Positions 52,446 to 61,775 of a stretch of DNA of 64,000 nt are shown in pieces. A program made the translations under genes and the position numbers. The number at the start of each line of letters is the position of its first letter. Position 1 is the stretch's first letter. The notes beneath the pieces were generated by a model, which made no database searches, was not told where the DNA came from, and saw only the letters and a list, made by a program, of their open reading frames with translations. Origin of the DNA: Paenibacillus sp. FSL W8-0186 (GTDB taxonomy: Bacteria; Bacillota; Bacilli; Paenibacillales; Paenibacillaceae); NCBI RefSeq assembly GCF_037969765.1, contig NZ_CP150207.1, positions 5,401,501 through 5,465,500 of the forward strand, in the 5' to 3' direction.

Positions 52446-53161
52446 TGGCCAAACTGGATATCTCCAGCCAGCCAAGCGCCGTTTCCATCATTACCTGTAC
52501 CAAGCGGCAGTACTGCATGGACACGCTTCTGCGTAACTACAGCAGACAAAATTATCAGAATAAAGAGCTCATCATCATACTCAATCATAAAGATCTGAAA
52601 ATGAACGAATATATTAAAGCAGCAAAGCCATATAAGAACGTAAGAATATACAGCCTGCCCAATCATTCGCTAGGCAGCTGCCTTAACTACGGAGTAAAGG
52701 TAGCCAGGTACGATCACATTGCTAAATTCGATGATGATGATTATTATGCTCCCGGCTATCTCAAAGACAGTATGCAAATTTTGCGCAAAACCAACGCCGA
52801 TATTGTAGGCAAACGGGCCCATTACATGTACCTGAGCAGCAAAAAGGTGCTCCTTCATCGTTACTACAATATGGCCGAGAAATACGTTCCCCTTGTTCAG
52901 GGCGCAACCCTTGTCGTGAAACGACACGTGTTCAGCAAGGTCTCCTTCCCCAATCGAAACCGGGGGGAAAGTGTAAAGTTCTGTTCCAATAGCCAGGCTA
53001 AAGGCTTCAAAATTTATGCCGGCAATCCCTACAACTTTGTTGCGTATCGCAGGAAGAATTCGAAAGACCATACTTGGATCGTAAGCGACAGCAATCTTCT
53101 GGCCAGCAAAGTAAAGGTACTGAAAGTCAGGGACCCCGAAAAATTCGTGAGCCGAAGATAA
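52445..53161 (+). CDS. Family 2 glycosyltransferase, second of a tandem pair
   Basis: A 238-residue paralogue of the preceding gene: AVSIITCTKRQYCMDTLL, NKELIIILNH, AKFDDDDYYAPGYL and VGKRAHYMYL are nearly shared. A clear difference is the region around GESVKFCSNS where the first copy has GEDDLFCL, so the catalytic Asp-Asp seen in copy one is missing. That suggests changed or lost activity. Translation is coupled by the overlap. Confidence 0.83.
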   Translation: MAKLDISSQPSAVSIITCTKRQYCMDTLLRNYSRQNYQNKELIIILNHKDLKMNEYIKAAKPYKNVRIYSLPNHSLGSCLNYGVKVARYDHIAKFDDDDYYAPGYLKDSMQILRKTNADIVGKRAHYMYLSSKKVLLHRYYNMAEKYVPLVQGATLVVKRHVFSKVSFPNRNRGESVKFCSNSQAKGFKIYAGNPYNFVAYRRKNSKDHTWIVSDSNLLASKVKVLKVRDPEKFVSRR

Positions 53162-53183
53162 ACTCCTACCTCCTTCTACGCTA

Positions 53184-53223
53184 AAGAACGACCACCCCTG
53201 CTTCTAAGGGATGGTCGTTTCTT
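53184..53223 (+). terminator. Terminator after the glycosyltransferase pair
   Basis: AAGAACGACCA and TGGTCGTTTCTT pair with an inner CCC/GGG step and a short loop. Confidence 0.7.
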
Positions 53224-53273
53224 AAGTGAAAGAGACTCTCGGATCATCATCGCCCAAGATACCATGTAGGTGA

Positions 53274-54716
53274 TCAAACCTGAAGGTAAGGCTCCCATAT
53301 CTTCCTCAGTTGGGCCGCCCCTTCCTCTATTCGCTGCCCTGCAATTCCTCCGAAGCCGATCAGAAAACATTTCCTCTTCTCACGTTCACAGGCAGCCTGA
53401 TCCGAATAGAAAGCGGATGCCGATGCCACACGGATACCGCCGGATTTCGCCGCTTGAATCATTTCCTGCTCAGAAGCTTTGGCGTCGAGCGCCAAAATCA
53501 GATGAAATCCCGCATGTGGATTAAGGACCTCCCCGCAATCGTGAAACTGGTTCTGAAGGGCCTCGGCGAGCTCCAGGTTCTTTTTACGGTAAAGACTTCT
53601 CATTTTACGAACATGCCTCTCGAAATACCCCTGCTTCATAAGCTTCTCCAGCGTGCGCTGATACACCCGGGAAGAGGATTGCTCGAACAGCAGTCCTCTT
53701 CTCAATTGCATGTAGGGAGCCAGTAACGATTCAGGAAGCACCATGTAATGGATACACATATCAGGGGCAAGTATTTGGGAGAACCCCCCTACATAGATTA
53801 CATTCGCATCAGGCGCCAAGCCTTGGAGCGCAGGTACCGGCTGCCCTATATAGCGAAGCTCTCCGCCGTAATCGTCCTCTATAATATAGCCCTCCTGCTC
53901 CTTGGCCCACTTCAGCAGTTCCATTCTTTCGTTAACCGGCATTACCCTGCCCCCGGGAAACTGATGGGAAGGAGCGACGGCCACGATCCGAGCGGATGCC
54001 TGCAGCAATCGGGAAATATCTATCCCCTTGTCTGCTTCAGTTGCGGTCAAGACAGCAAAACCCTCAGCCTGGAACGTAAGGGCGATCAGCGGATAGCACG
54101 GGTCTTCTACAGCTACAGCTGGGGAGATTCCCTTAAGCAGGATGGCCAGATAATGGAGAAGCAGATGCTGCTCCGCGCCAATGACAATCTGCTCCTTGCG
54201 GCACACGACACCGCGAATCCGGAACAGGTAAGCGGCAAGCTCCTCGCGCAATCCAGCCTCGCCTTGCGGATCTCCGTAGAAGAGCAGCTCCTCGTATTCC
54301 TCTCGAAGCGTCTGCATCAGGAGCCTCTTCCAATGGGAAATCGGAAAGCCTGCAAAGTCGTTTTTAGCCAGATGAAAATCATAGGCATACGTCTCTCCCT
54401 TAGAGTAATCCTTCTCAGGAATTCTGGAAGCGGTATTAGGATCAGACATTGTAAACCTTCCATATGAATCGGGCAGAGCGGCAACATAGAACCCTTGTCT
54501 GGGGCGGCTCACCATGAATCCTTCCGCTATCAGCTGCTGGTAAGCAGCTTCTACGGGAGTCGTACTAATGCATAGCTGCTTCGCTTGTTCCCTGATAGAA
54601 GGCAGGCGATCGTTGGCCTGGAGCCTTCCTGCTACAATATCCTGCTTGATGGCTTCATAAACGGTCATATAAACCGGTAATTTAGAAAAAGGCGTTGAAT
54701 CTGTACGGTTCCTCAT
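53274..54716 (-). CDS. MocR/PdxR-family regulator (GntR HTH plus aminotransferase domain)
   Basis: A 480-residue fusion: winged helix (residues 15-80: YEAIKQDIVAGRLQANDRLP, STTPVEAAYQQLIAEGF) and a class I aminotransferase-fold domain. The PLP-binding region is unusual: the Lys expected in the S-x-(S/T)K-x-L-x-P-G-x-R motif appears to be replaced, reading GGFSQILAPDMCIHY. So PLP may not form an internal aldimine. It is divergent from a GNAT gene and a perfect 11-bp inverted repeat lies between them. Confidence 0.88.
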   Translation of the reverse strand: MRNRTDSTPFSKLPVYMTVYEAIKQDIVAGRLQANDRLPSIREQAKQLCISTTPVEAAYQQLIAEGFMVSRPRQGFYVAALPDSYGRFTMSDPNTASRIPEKDYSKGETYAYDFHLAKNDFAGFPISHWKRLLMQTLREEYEELLFYGDPQGEAGLREELAAYLFRIRGVVCRKEQIVIGAEQHLLLHYLAILLKGISPAVAVEDPCYPLIALTFQAEGFAVLTATEADKGIDISRLLQASARIVAVAPSHQFPGGRVMPVNERMELLKWAKEQEGYIIEDDYGGELRYIGQPVPALQGLAPDANVIYVGGFSQILAPDMCIHYMVLPESLLAPYMQLRRGLLFEQSSSRVYQRTLEKLMKQGYFERHVRKMRSLYRKKNLELAEALQNQFHDCGEVLNPHAGFHLILALDAKASEQEMIQAAKSGGIRVASASAFYSDQAACEREKRKCFLIGFGGIAGQRIEEGAAQLRKIWEPYLQV

Positions 54717-54744
54717 CTGCCTCTCCTGTCCTCTAAAAATAATA

Positions 54745-54774
54745 CAATCTGTATATTTTTAAGTATACAGATTG
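54745..54774. promoter_or_regulatory. MocR operator candidate between divergent genes
   Basis: CAATCTGTATA-TTTTTAAG-TATACAGATTG, perfect 11-bp arms. It begins 29 bases from the MocR start and ends 43 bases from the GNAT start. Confidence 0.7.
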
Positions 54775-54816
54775 GTGGTAAATTGGGGTAGAGTCAAAAC
54801 GAAGGAGATATGAACC

Positions 54817-55368
54817 ATGAAACCCGTACGCTTTCTCGAAGGAAAAAATATATATTTACGGCCGATCGAGGTATCCGATGCCAATTGGTATTTCACTACG
54901 CTGTACCATCACGAGACAAGGAAACTCACTGGGACACAGAAGCACTATACCCAGGAACAAATTGCCCGCTACATTGAAGGAAAAGCCCAGGACAGCTCGT
55001 CCGTACTGCTGGTCATTGCCGCCGTGAGTGACGATACTCCCATTGGAGATATTGCGATTCAAGATATAGATACGATCAATCGCAATGCCAACATCCGCAT
55101 CGCTATTCCTGACAGCAGTAATCAAGGAAAAGGTTACGGGACCGAAGCCATCCGTCTCATGCTGGATTACGGCTTCGGCATCCTCAACCTTCACCGGATC
55201 GAGCTGAACGTGTTCTCTTACAATGAGCGTGCCATGCAGGTCTATGAAGGAATCGGCTTCAAGAAAGAAGGGGTTCAGCGAGAAGCTTTATTCTACAACC
55301 ATCAGTATTATGACTCCATTCTCATGAGTATTCTAGAGGATGAATACCGATCCCTATACTGTAAATAA
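54817..55368 (+). CDS. GNAT N-acetyltransferase
   Basis: A 183-residue acetyltransferase of the RimJ/SpeG type: NIYLRPIEVSDANWYFTTLY, NQGKGYGTEAIRLMLDYGFG (acetyl-CoA loop) and LNVFSYNERAMQVYEGIGFK. AAGGAGATATGAACC precedes the ATG. The divergent MocR regulator and the shared operator suggest that it is the regulated target. Substrate unknown. Confidence 0.92.
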   Translation: MKPVRFLEGKNIYLRPIEVSDANWYFTTLYHHETRKLTGTQKHYTQEQIARYIEGKAQDSSSVLLVIAAVSDDTPIGDIAIQDIDTINRNANIRIAIPDSSNQGKGYGTEAIRLMLDYGFGILNLHRIELNVFSYNERAMQVYEGIGFKKEGVQREALFYNHQYYDSILMSILEDEYRSLYCK

Positions 55369-55389
55369 GGATAATTAAGGAGAGCCATT

Positions 55390-55857
55390 CTACAAGGATT
55401 GGAGCTCCTTTTTTATAGGCACACATATTTCGCAAAAATGACCATTAACCAAATCGCCAGTGTATTTTTCTAAAATCGGTTTGTTGTCTAGTTGAAGTCC
55501 CATGCGGTGTATGGCTGGAACAATTTCTGCCCATGCTCTTTGAATATCCTCTGCTGTATGTTTGATTCTAAACACCGCATAATCTCCGCCGTCAAGTTTA
55601 CTTTCACAGACGAAATCATCCATCTGGTCCTCTTCTGTAATGGTAATACATGCATCATATCTGCATTGCTCAGGAGGCGTGATTTGAGGGTTGTCTTGTG
55701 GAATTCCGAATAATACAGCTGATTCAGTGAGTAGTCCTTTCTCCCTTGCCCAACTCTTTAGCTCCTCCATGGCCTGAACGTTGGCAGGACCATAAGGGCC
55801 AATTTGCCGTACATACGCCAGGCGATAACTGGGGAGGGTCTCAACTCTAACATCCAT
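55390..55857 (-). CDS. GyrI-like small-molecule-binding protein
   Basis: A 155-residue AraC effector-binding-domain (GyrI-like) protein without a DNA-binding domain: LPSYRLAYVRQIGPYG, DACITITEEDQMDD and DYAVFRIKHTAEDIQRAW. The Glu late in the fold is present. Single-domain members bind or modify hydrophobic compounds; the ligand is unknown. It converges on the GNAT gene; a shared hairpin AAGGAG...CTCCTTTTTT lies between. Confidence 0.88.
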   Translation of the reverse strand: MDVRVETLPSYRLAYVRQIGPYGPANVQAMEELKSWAREKGLLTESAVLFGIPQDNPQITPPEQCRYDACITITEEDQMDDFVCESKLDGGDYAVFRIKHTAEDIQRAWAEIVPAIHRMGLQLDNKPILEKYTGDLVNGHFCEICVPIKKELQSL

Positions 55858-55948
55858 AGCTCGATCTTCCTTTCTTATGTGTTGTTTTCTACATTCTGGA
55901 TGCTATCATGGTATAAAATATTATTCATTAGTTTTTTTCGAAAATAGA

Positions 55949-55988
55949 TAATAAGCTGTCCGTTCCCGAAGGAATGGCCAGCTTATTT
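55949..55988 (-). terminator. Terminator overlapping the LysR stop codon
   Basis: ATAAGCTG-CC-TTCC-CGAA-GGAA-GG-CAGCTTAT. The stem includes the stop codon of the LysR gene and is followed by T-rich bases on the minus strand (TCTATTTTCG). Confidence 0.65.
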
Positions 55989-56867
55989 ATTTTCCAGAAG
56001 CTCTACGAACTTTGTTGCCGCCGGGGATAATGGCACGCTTTTTATATTGCAAACGCCGATGCTTCTCCTTGGAATTTTCTCTTGCAATTGAACCTCGGTC
56101 AGCCATCCCTTCGCTAAATATTCCTGGGAGAACTCTTGCGTCACGCACGCGATTCCAAGATTAATTCTGGCAAACTCCAGCAATAAATCATGCGAGCCCA
56201 ATTCAAACTCCGGCGCAATTTTGATCCCTTTAGAGATCATGTAATCTTCCACATATTTTCGGGAATTCGATTTCGGTTCTAGAAATATGAGCGGCAGCTT
56301 CACCAATTCATGAAGGCTGACTGGCCGTGATAAAGCTTCCGCAAATCTCTCTCCATAAACAAACGTATCCTGGATATCAATGCAATGCCGCACTTCTAAT
56401 GTGGAATCCTCGATCGGGAGGTTGCAAATGGATATATCCACTTCGCCCGATTTTAGAGTCGAACAAAGTTCTAAAGTCGTACCATTCACAATAGTAAATT
56501 TAATATTGGGATATTTATTGTGGAAAGCTTCCAAGTAGGGAAGCAAAAAATATCTGGAGATCGTATCCCCTACGCCGATTTTCAATTCCCCAGCCGTCAG
56601 GTTCTGAAATTCCAATATCTTCTCTTCACCTGTTTGCAGCAGGTTCATGGCCGAATTTACGTATTCAAACAGAAGGCTGCCCTCATTGGTCAATGATGCC
56701 CCTTTGGGCGTTCGATTAAAAAGCCGCGTGTTCAAATCCTTCTCCAATTGCATGATCGCCTGGCTAACCGCCGGCTGCGTCATATACAGTTCTTTGGCCG
56801 CTTTGGAAAAGCTATTGCATTTCGCAACCTTGCTAAAAATTTTGTAGAGATCCAGCTTGCTTATCAC
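55983..56867 (-). CDS. LysR-family regulator
   Basis: A 294-residue LysR protein: N-terminal HTH (FSKAAKELYMTQPAVSQAIM, then QLEKDLNTRLFNRT), and a type 2 periplasmic-binding effector domain with LKIGVGDTISRYFLLPYLEA. It belongs to the CysB/CbbR-like branch by the TQPAVSQ helix. Divergent from the CofE-like ligase gene; TATAC-N12-GTATA between them is a LysR-type site, so it likely controls that gene. Confidence 0.92.
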   Translation of the reverse strand: MISKLDLYKIFSKVAKCNSFSKAAKELYMTQPAVSQAIMQLEKDLNTRLFNRTPKGASLTNEGSLLFEYVNSAMNLLQTGEEKILEFQNLTAGELKIGVGDTISRYFLLPYLEAFHNKYPNIKFTIVNGTTLELCSTLKSGEVDISICNLPIEDSTLEVRHCIDIQDTFVYGERFAEALSRPVSLHELVKLPLIFLEPKSNSRKYVEDYMISKGIKIAPEFELGSHDLLLEFARINLGIACVTQEFSQEYLAKGWLTEVQLQEKIPRRSIGVCNIKSVPLSPAATKFVELLENK

Positions 56868-56910
56868 ATAAACACCTCTTATACCCTCTATTCGATATAT
56901 TAATTTAACT

Positions 56911-56932
56911 TATACCACTAGACTGATGTATA
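56911..56932. promoter_or_regulatory. LysR-type box between the LysR and CofE-like genes
   Basis: TATAC-N12-GTATA, an interrupted dyad that contains the T-N11-A pattern, in the 127-bp divergent gap. Confidence 0.55.
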
Positions 56933-56994
56933 TTACAAGTAGATGGTTAGATAATGTAAAACAGACTTTATCATCCTAAGGAGCTGAATGTAAT

Positions 56995-58185
56995 TTGGAA
57001 AGAGTCGTTGGAACTGTTGCTAGAGGCCTTCGTTGCCCGATTATCAAACGAGGGGATCACATAGAGGATATCGTGGTAGACAGCGTGTTAAAGGCTGCCG
57101 AAGTTGAAGGCTTTCAAATCCGGGATCAAGATATTGTGTCCATTACGGAGTCCATCGTCGCTCGTGCCCAGGGCAATTATGCGACAGTGGATCATATCGC
57201 CAAAGATGTCTATGCTAAGTTCGGTGACGAAACGGTTGGCGTGATCTTCCCGATTCTAAGCCGCAATCGGTTTGCCGTCTGCCTTCGCGGTATTGCCAAA
57301 GGCGTTAAAAAGATCGTATTAATGCTAAGCTATCCCTCCGATGAGGTGGGCAACCACTTGGTCGATCTCGACCTGCTCGATGAAAAGGGCGTTAATCCTT
57401 GGACGGATGTGCTGACGGAAGCCCAATTCCGCGAGCTCTTTGGCTATAAAAAGCATACGTTTACAGGCATCGATTACATTGATTACTATAAAACATTAGT
57501 GGAAGAACAGGGAACGGAATGCGAGGTTATTTTCTCCAATAACCCAAAAACGATCCTCAACTATACCAAACATGTTCTGACCTGCGATATCCATTCCCGT
57601 GTCAGAACGGCAAGAATCCTGAAGGCGGGTGGCGGAGAGAAAATCTACAGCCTGGATAACATCCTGGCGGAATCCATTGATCATAGCGGGTATAATGAAC
57701 ATTATGGTCTTCTGGGATCGAATAAGTCTACAGAGGACGAAATCAAGCTCTTCCCGCGCAACTGCCAGCAAACCGTCGATAAAATCCAGCAAATTTTCAA
57801 AGAAAAGACGGGTAAAAATGTGGAAGTCATGATTTATGGAGACGGTGCATTCAAGGACCCTGTCGGGAAAATATGGGAGCTGGCGGATCCGGTTGTGTCG
57901 CCCGCTTATACGTCTGGACTTGAAGGAACGCCCAATGAAATCAAGCTGAAATATCTTGCGGATAATAACTTTGCAGATTTAAGCGGCGCCGAGCTTACAC
58001 AAGCCATTTCCGAATACATCAGCAATAAAAATGACGATCTCGTGGGATCGATGGAAGCCCAAGGTACTACGCCTAGAAAGCTGACTGACCTTATCGGCTC
58101 TTTGTCTGATTTGACTTCGGGAAGCGGAGACAAAGGCACGCCCATCGTCTTTATCCAGGGCTATTTCGACAACTTTACGAAATAA
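56995..58185 (+). CDS. CofE-like (F420-0:gamma-glutamyl ligase family) protein
   Basis: A 396-residue protein, about one and a half times the length of archaeal CofE. The N-terminus VGTVARGLRCPIIKRGDHIE and the segment QDIVSITESIVARAQGNYAT match the CofE fold (PF01996). The rest (LFPRNCQQTVDKIQQ, MIYGDGAFKDPVGKIWELAD) is conserved in a Firmicute branch. Firmicutes of this kind mostly lack F420, so it probably adds an amino acid to another acceptor. TTG start behind AAGGAG at a rather long distance. Divergent LysR control is likely. Confidence 0.82.
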   Translation: MERVVGTVARGLRCPIIKRGDHIEDIVVDSVLKAAEVEGFQIRDQDIVSITESIVARAQGNYATVDHIAKDVYAKFGDETVGVIFPILSRNRFAVCLRGIAKGVKKIVLMLSYPSDEVGNHLVDLDLLDEKGVNPWTDVLTEAQFRELFGYKKHTFTGIDYIDYYKTLVEEQGTECEVIFSNNPKTILNYTKHVLTCDIHSRVRTARILKAGGGEKIYSLDNILAESIDHSGYNEHYGLLGSNKSTEDEIKLFPRNCQQTVDKIQQIFKEKTGKNVEVMIYGDGAFKDPVGKIWELADPVVSPAYTSGLEGTPNEIKLKYLADNNFADLSGAELTQAISEYISNKNDDLVGSMEAQGTTPRKLTDLIGSLSDLTSGSGDKGTPIVFIQGYFDNFTK

Positions 58186-58216
58186 TCATGGCCTAAATCG
58201 AAGATTCTAAACCAAA

Positions 58217-58248
58217 AGAGAGACCACCTTGGAGCTGGTGATCTCTCT
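58217..58248. terminator. Terminator between the CofE-like and mqo genes
   Basis: AGAGAGACCACC and GGTGATCTCTCT form a stem with one mismatch, followed by TTTTTTT; it serves the plus-strand gene and may serve mqo too. Confidence 0.85.
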
Positions 58249-58255
58249 TTTTTTG

Positions 58256-59764
58256 TTATGCATGCATTTCGACAGGAAGGTCTTCACTGCCAAGTCCAAG
58301 CGACCGCGCTGTTGAAGTATGAATGTCCTGAATAAGCTCCGTGTTTGCTAATAGCGATGTTCCGTAGGAAGGAATCATCTCTTTGATCTTCGGCTCCCAA
58401 GCCTCCATATATTCCGGGAAGCATTTGCTGATGACCTCAAGCATCACGGAAACCGCGGTTGAGGCACCTGGTGAAGCACCGAGTAATGCGGCAATCGAGC
58501 CATCAGCAGCGGTAATCACTTCAGTACCAAATTGCAGTGTTCCTTTGCCGGCATCCGTATCCTTGATTACTTGCACACGTTGACCAGCTATAACCAAATC
58601 CCAATCCTCGCTTTTTGCGTTCGGGATAAATTCCCGCAGTTCTTCCATGCGTTTTTCTTTGGACAACATCACTTGCTGGATCAGGTATTTCGTCAGTGGA
58701 ACGTTCTTGACCCCTGCTGCCAGCATCGTGACCAGATTATTCGGCTTTACGGACGTAATCAAATCGAACATGGAACCGGATTTTAGGAACTTCGGTGAAA
58801 AGCCCGCAAACGGTCCAAATAACAACGATTTCTTGTTGTCGATAAATCTTGTATCAAGATGCGGAACGGACATAGGAGGAGCTCCTACCTTAGCTTTGCC
58901 GTATACCTTGGCATGATGCTGTTCTACCACTTCCGGATCATTGCATACCATGAAAAGTCCGCTTACCGGGAACCCTCCGATATGTTTTCCTTCCGGAATA
59001 CCGGATTTCTGCAGCAAGTGCAGACTTCCTCCCCCTCCGCCAATAAAGACAAACTTCGCAGTATGGCGTTCGATGCTGCCGGTATCGACATTCCGTACCT
59101 TCAATTCCCACAAGCCGTCGCTAGTACGCTTAATATTGTCTACGCTATGTTTATATTTTATATCAACGCCCTGACTCTTTAAGTGCCCGAACAATATGCG
59201 CGTTAAAGCCCCAAAATTGACATCCGTCCCCGACTCGATTCTTGTCGCCGCTATAGGCTCGCTGACTGGGCGGTCCTTCATCATTAGCGGAATCCATTCC
59301 ATCAATTTCTCGGGATCATCGGAGAACTCCATTTCCCGAAACAGAGGATTGGTTGATAGCGCTTTAAAACGCTTCTTCAGAAACGAGACATCCTTCTCCC
59401 CCTGCACAAAACTCATATGAGGGATCGGGGCGATAAAGTCCCGCGGATTGCGGATTAGATTGCTGTTTACAAGGTAAGACCAAAACTGCATGGACACTTG
59501 AAACTGTTCATTAATTTTGATAGCTTTGCTAATATCTACAGATCCGTCCGATCTCTCGGTGGTGTAGTTAAGCTCGCACAGCGCCGCATGCCCTGTCCCC
59601 GCATTATTCCATTCGTTAGAGCTTTCCTCTCCTGCATTGGCAAGCTTCTCAAACACTGTAATTTCCCAGTCCGGTACTAATTCCTTCAGCAGTGTCCCTA
59701 AAGTTGCACTCATAATCCCGGCACCAATTAAGATAACATCTGTACTTGTTTGTCTGTTACTCAT
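58256..59764 (-). CDS. mqo: Malate:quinone oxidoreductase
   Basis: A 502-residue FAD enzyme bound to the inner side of the membrane. FAD motif [20 protein letters not shown], then [35 protein letters not shown] and [18 protein letters not shown] near the end. It oxidises malate to oxaloacetate and passes electrons to menaquinone, a non-reversible step beside NAD-malate dehydrogenase. Single gene; a 7-bp hairpin TTCCGCA-N6-TGCGGAA lies about 60 bases upstream. Confidence 0.96.
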   Translation of the reverse strand: MSNRQTSTDVILIGAGIMSATLGTLLKELVPDWEITVFEKLANAGEESSNEWNNAGTGHAALCELNYTTERSDGSVDISKAIKINEQFQVSMQFWSYLVNSNLIRNPRDFIAPIPHMSFVQGEKDVSFLKKRFKALSTNPLFREMEFSDDPEKLMEWIPLMMKDRPVSEPIAATRIESGTDVNFGALTRILFGHLKSQGVDIKYKHSVDNIKRTSDGLWELKVRNVDTGSIERHTAKFVFIGGGGGSLHLLQKSGIPEGKHIGGFPVSGLFMVCNDPEVVEQHHAKVYGKAKVGAPPMSVPHLDTRFIDNKKSLLFGPFAGFSPKFLKSGSMFDLITSVKPNNLVTMLAAGVKNVPLTKYLIQQVMLSKEKRMEELREFIPNAKSEDWDLVIAGQRVQVIKDTDAGKGTLQFGTEVITAADGSIAALLGASPGASTAVSVMLEVISKCFPEYMEAWEPKIKEMIPSYGTSLLANTELIQDIHTSTARSLGLGSEDLPVEMHA

Positions 59765-59953
59765 TTTTACCGTCCTTATACCCTAAGATTTGCAGAAAGG
59801 ATGTAGGCGCTCCTGCGCAGGCGTTCCGCATGCCAGTGCGGAAACTAGTCACACACCTTTTCTGGATCGATTTTTTACAATTTCTTTACCTGATCCTAGT
59901 GTATCAATAATACTGATAGATTAAAATATTTATTTAGTATAAATATGATAATT

Positions 59954-61027
59954 TTAATCGATAGTTTGCCTTAATGTTATGGTTACCTCAGTTCCTTCTC
60001 CCGGCTTACTTTGCACCTGGATCAAGCCGTTATGCAAATCGATTATTTTTTTGACGATGGATAGACCTAGGCCGCTGCCCCCGAAATTGCGGTTCCTTGA
60101 TGGGTCTGCTTTATAGAATCTCTCAAATATGTGCATCAAAGCTTCTTTATCCATGCCAATTCCAGTATCTTGAATTTTTATAATAAGAAGGTTATCGGAC
60201 GCTTTCAGCGCTTCAACTCTGATGGTTCCATCTCTTGGTGTGAATTTAATACTATTATGGAGCAGGTTCATCCATACTTGTTCCATCAGATCCTTATTGG
60301 CAGTGACAGTTAATTCCTCAAGAACAATATCCATATGGATCTGCTTCTCAGCCCATTGCGGTTCAATGGCAAGAATGCTTCGGCGAAGCTGGCGGTCTAA
60401 TCGATAGTTTTGTTGGTCAAAAAGGAATTTGTCAGACTCTAGCGAGGTGAGCTTCAGTAAATTTTCACTCAATTTCGAAAGCCTGCTGCTTTCCATTTCT
60501 ATAATTTCTAAGTAATGCTTACGTTCATCAGGACCTAACTCTTCATTCTTTAAAGCATGGGCAAACCCGCTAATCGAAGTTAGCGGGGACTGGATTTCAT
60601 GCGAGACATTTGAAATAAATTCTTGCCGCATTTCCTCCATTGCACTGAGTTTGCCTGCCATATCCCTAATACTCTCAACAATCCTGGAATAGGGGTGGCC
60701 TCGTCCCTGGTGTTGATTTCTATAATATGAGAGATCGATATTAAAGTTTCCTTCGGCCATCATTTTCATGGCCTGAAGGATCGGATGCAAAAATTGTTCT
60801 TGCCGGCTTTTTACCCATTTGATATTCGCTACAATAGCCATGCAAAAGCCAAATAGAAAAAATCCCAATAACGAGTTGATTAGCTGTCTGACATAGTCGG
60901 CAGGAACATAATGAATCCTATCAAACAGCCAAGATGTAACCCAGTAGGCACAGGACCAAAATAACAGCAAGGTTAATATGAGTGCCAAAAAACCTGAAAT
61001 TCGCTTTATTATTTCCAGCAGCTTCAA
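59954..61027 (-). CDS. Sensor histidine kinase of an ABC-exporter-linked two-component system
   Basis: A 357-residue kinase. Two membrane helices (about 12-34 and 44-66) are joined by a short loop, then a HAMP-like linker, His in FISNVSHEIQSPLTS, and an ATPase domain with NSIKFTPRDG, DTGIGM and GGSGLGLSIVKK. The Gln after His-Glu-Ile (usual Arg or Lys) is a small oddity. It overlaps the response regulator gene by 4 bases. DrrAB-like exporter genes directly upstream suggest that the system controls them. Confidence 0.93.
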   Translation of the reverse strand: MKLLEIIKRISGFLALILTLLLFWSCAYWVTSWLFDRIHYVPADYVRQLINSLLGFFLFGFCMAIVANIKWVKSRQEQFLHPILQAMKMMAEGNFNIDLSYYRNQHQGRGHPYSRIVESIRDMAGKLSAMEEMRQEFISNVSHEIQSPLTSISGFAHALKNEELGPDERKHYLEIIEMESSRLSKLSENLLKLTSLESDKFLFDQQNYRLDRQLRRSILAIEPQWAEKQIHMDIVLEELTVTANKDLMEQVWMNLLHNSIKFTPRDGTIRVEALKASDNLLIIKIQDTGIGMDKEALMHIFERFYKADPSRNRNFGGSGLGLSIVKKIIDLHNGLIQVQSKPGEGTEVTITLRQTID

Positions 61028-61713
61028 GGGGTGACCTCCAAACGATAACCGAGTCCACGGATTGTTGTAATTTTAAAGGGGCAATCTTCGTAAGAGAAAC
61101 GTTGCCGCAATCGTTTGATGTGAACATCAACCGTTCGCTCATCCCCCTCATAGTCAAATCCCCAAATATCCTCAATCAATTGCTCCCGTGAAAAAGTTTG
61201 CTGCGGATGTGTTGCCAGCTTAAACAGCAGCTCAAATTCTTTCAGCGGCAAGGTGAACTCCTTGCTCCCCATAAAAATTCTATAGGAAGCACGGTCAATC
61301 AAGACATCCCCGATTTCAATCCGATTGGATACGGTAATTTTATGGCGCTTGAGTAATGTTTTAACCCGAGCAACGAGCTCTGCCGGAGCAAAGGGTTTAA
61401 CCATATAATCATCCGTTCCGAGATCAAATCCTTTCACTTTCTGAGCTGTCTCTCCTTTTGCCGTTAACATTAAAATGGGCAGTATACTGGAATAATAGGT
61501 TCGTATTTCACGGCAAAATGTCCAGCCGTCCATATTGGGCATCATGATATCAAGAATAATCAGATCGACTTTGTCCTTATCGAGCAAGGATAATGCTGCC
61601 TCTCCATCCGCTGCTTCCAGAGCCGATAAGCCTTCTCTGGAGAGAAGAACGCGAATCAATTCACGGATGTGAGGATCATCATCTACAATTAATATCGTTG
61701 TCACGGTATTCAT
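61024..61713 (-). CDS. OmpR-family response regulator
   Basis: A 229-residue regulator: ILIVDDDPHIRELIRVLLSR, the phospho-acceptor in VDLIILDIMMPNMDGW, Lys in YMVKPFAP, and a C-terminal winged helix with RTVDVHIKRLRQRF and RGLGYRLE. Partner of the kinase it overlaps. It lies 62 bases downstream of the permease gene on the same strand. Confidence 0.95.
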   Translation of the reverse strand: MNTVTTILIVDDDPHIRELIRVLLSREGLSALEAADGEAALSLLDKDKVDLIILDIMMPNMDGWTFCREIRTYYSSILPILMLTAKGETAQKVKGFDLGTDDYMVKPFAPAELVARVKTLLKRHKITVSNRIEIGDVLIDRASYRIFMGSKEFTLPLKEFELLFKLATHPQQTFSREQLIEDIWGFDYEGDERTVDVHIKRLRQRFSYEDCPFKITTIRGLGYRLEVTP

Positions 61714-61775
61714 TCCTCATTTATGATTTAAATAAAGAGTATCCCTAGTTGGCATTTGCTGTCAAAGCCTATCAG

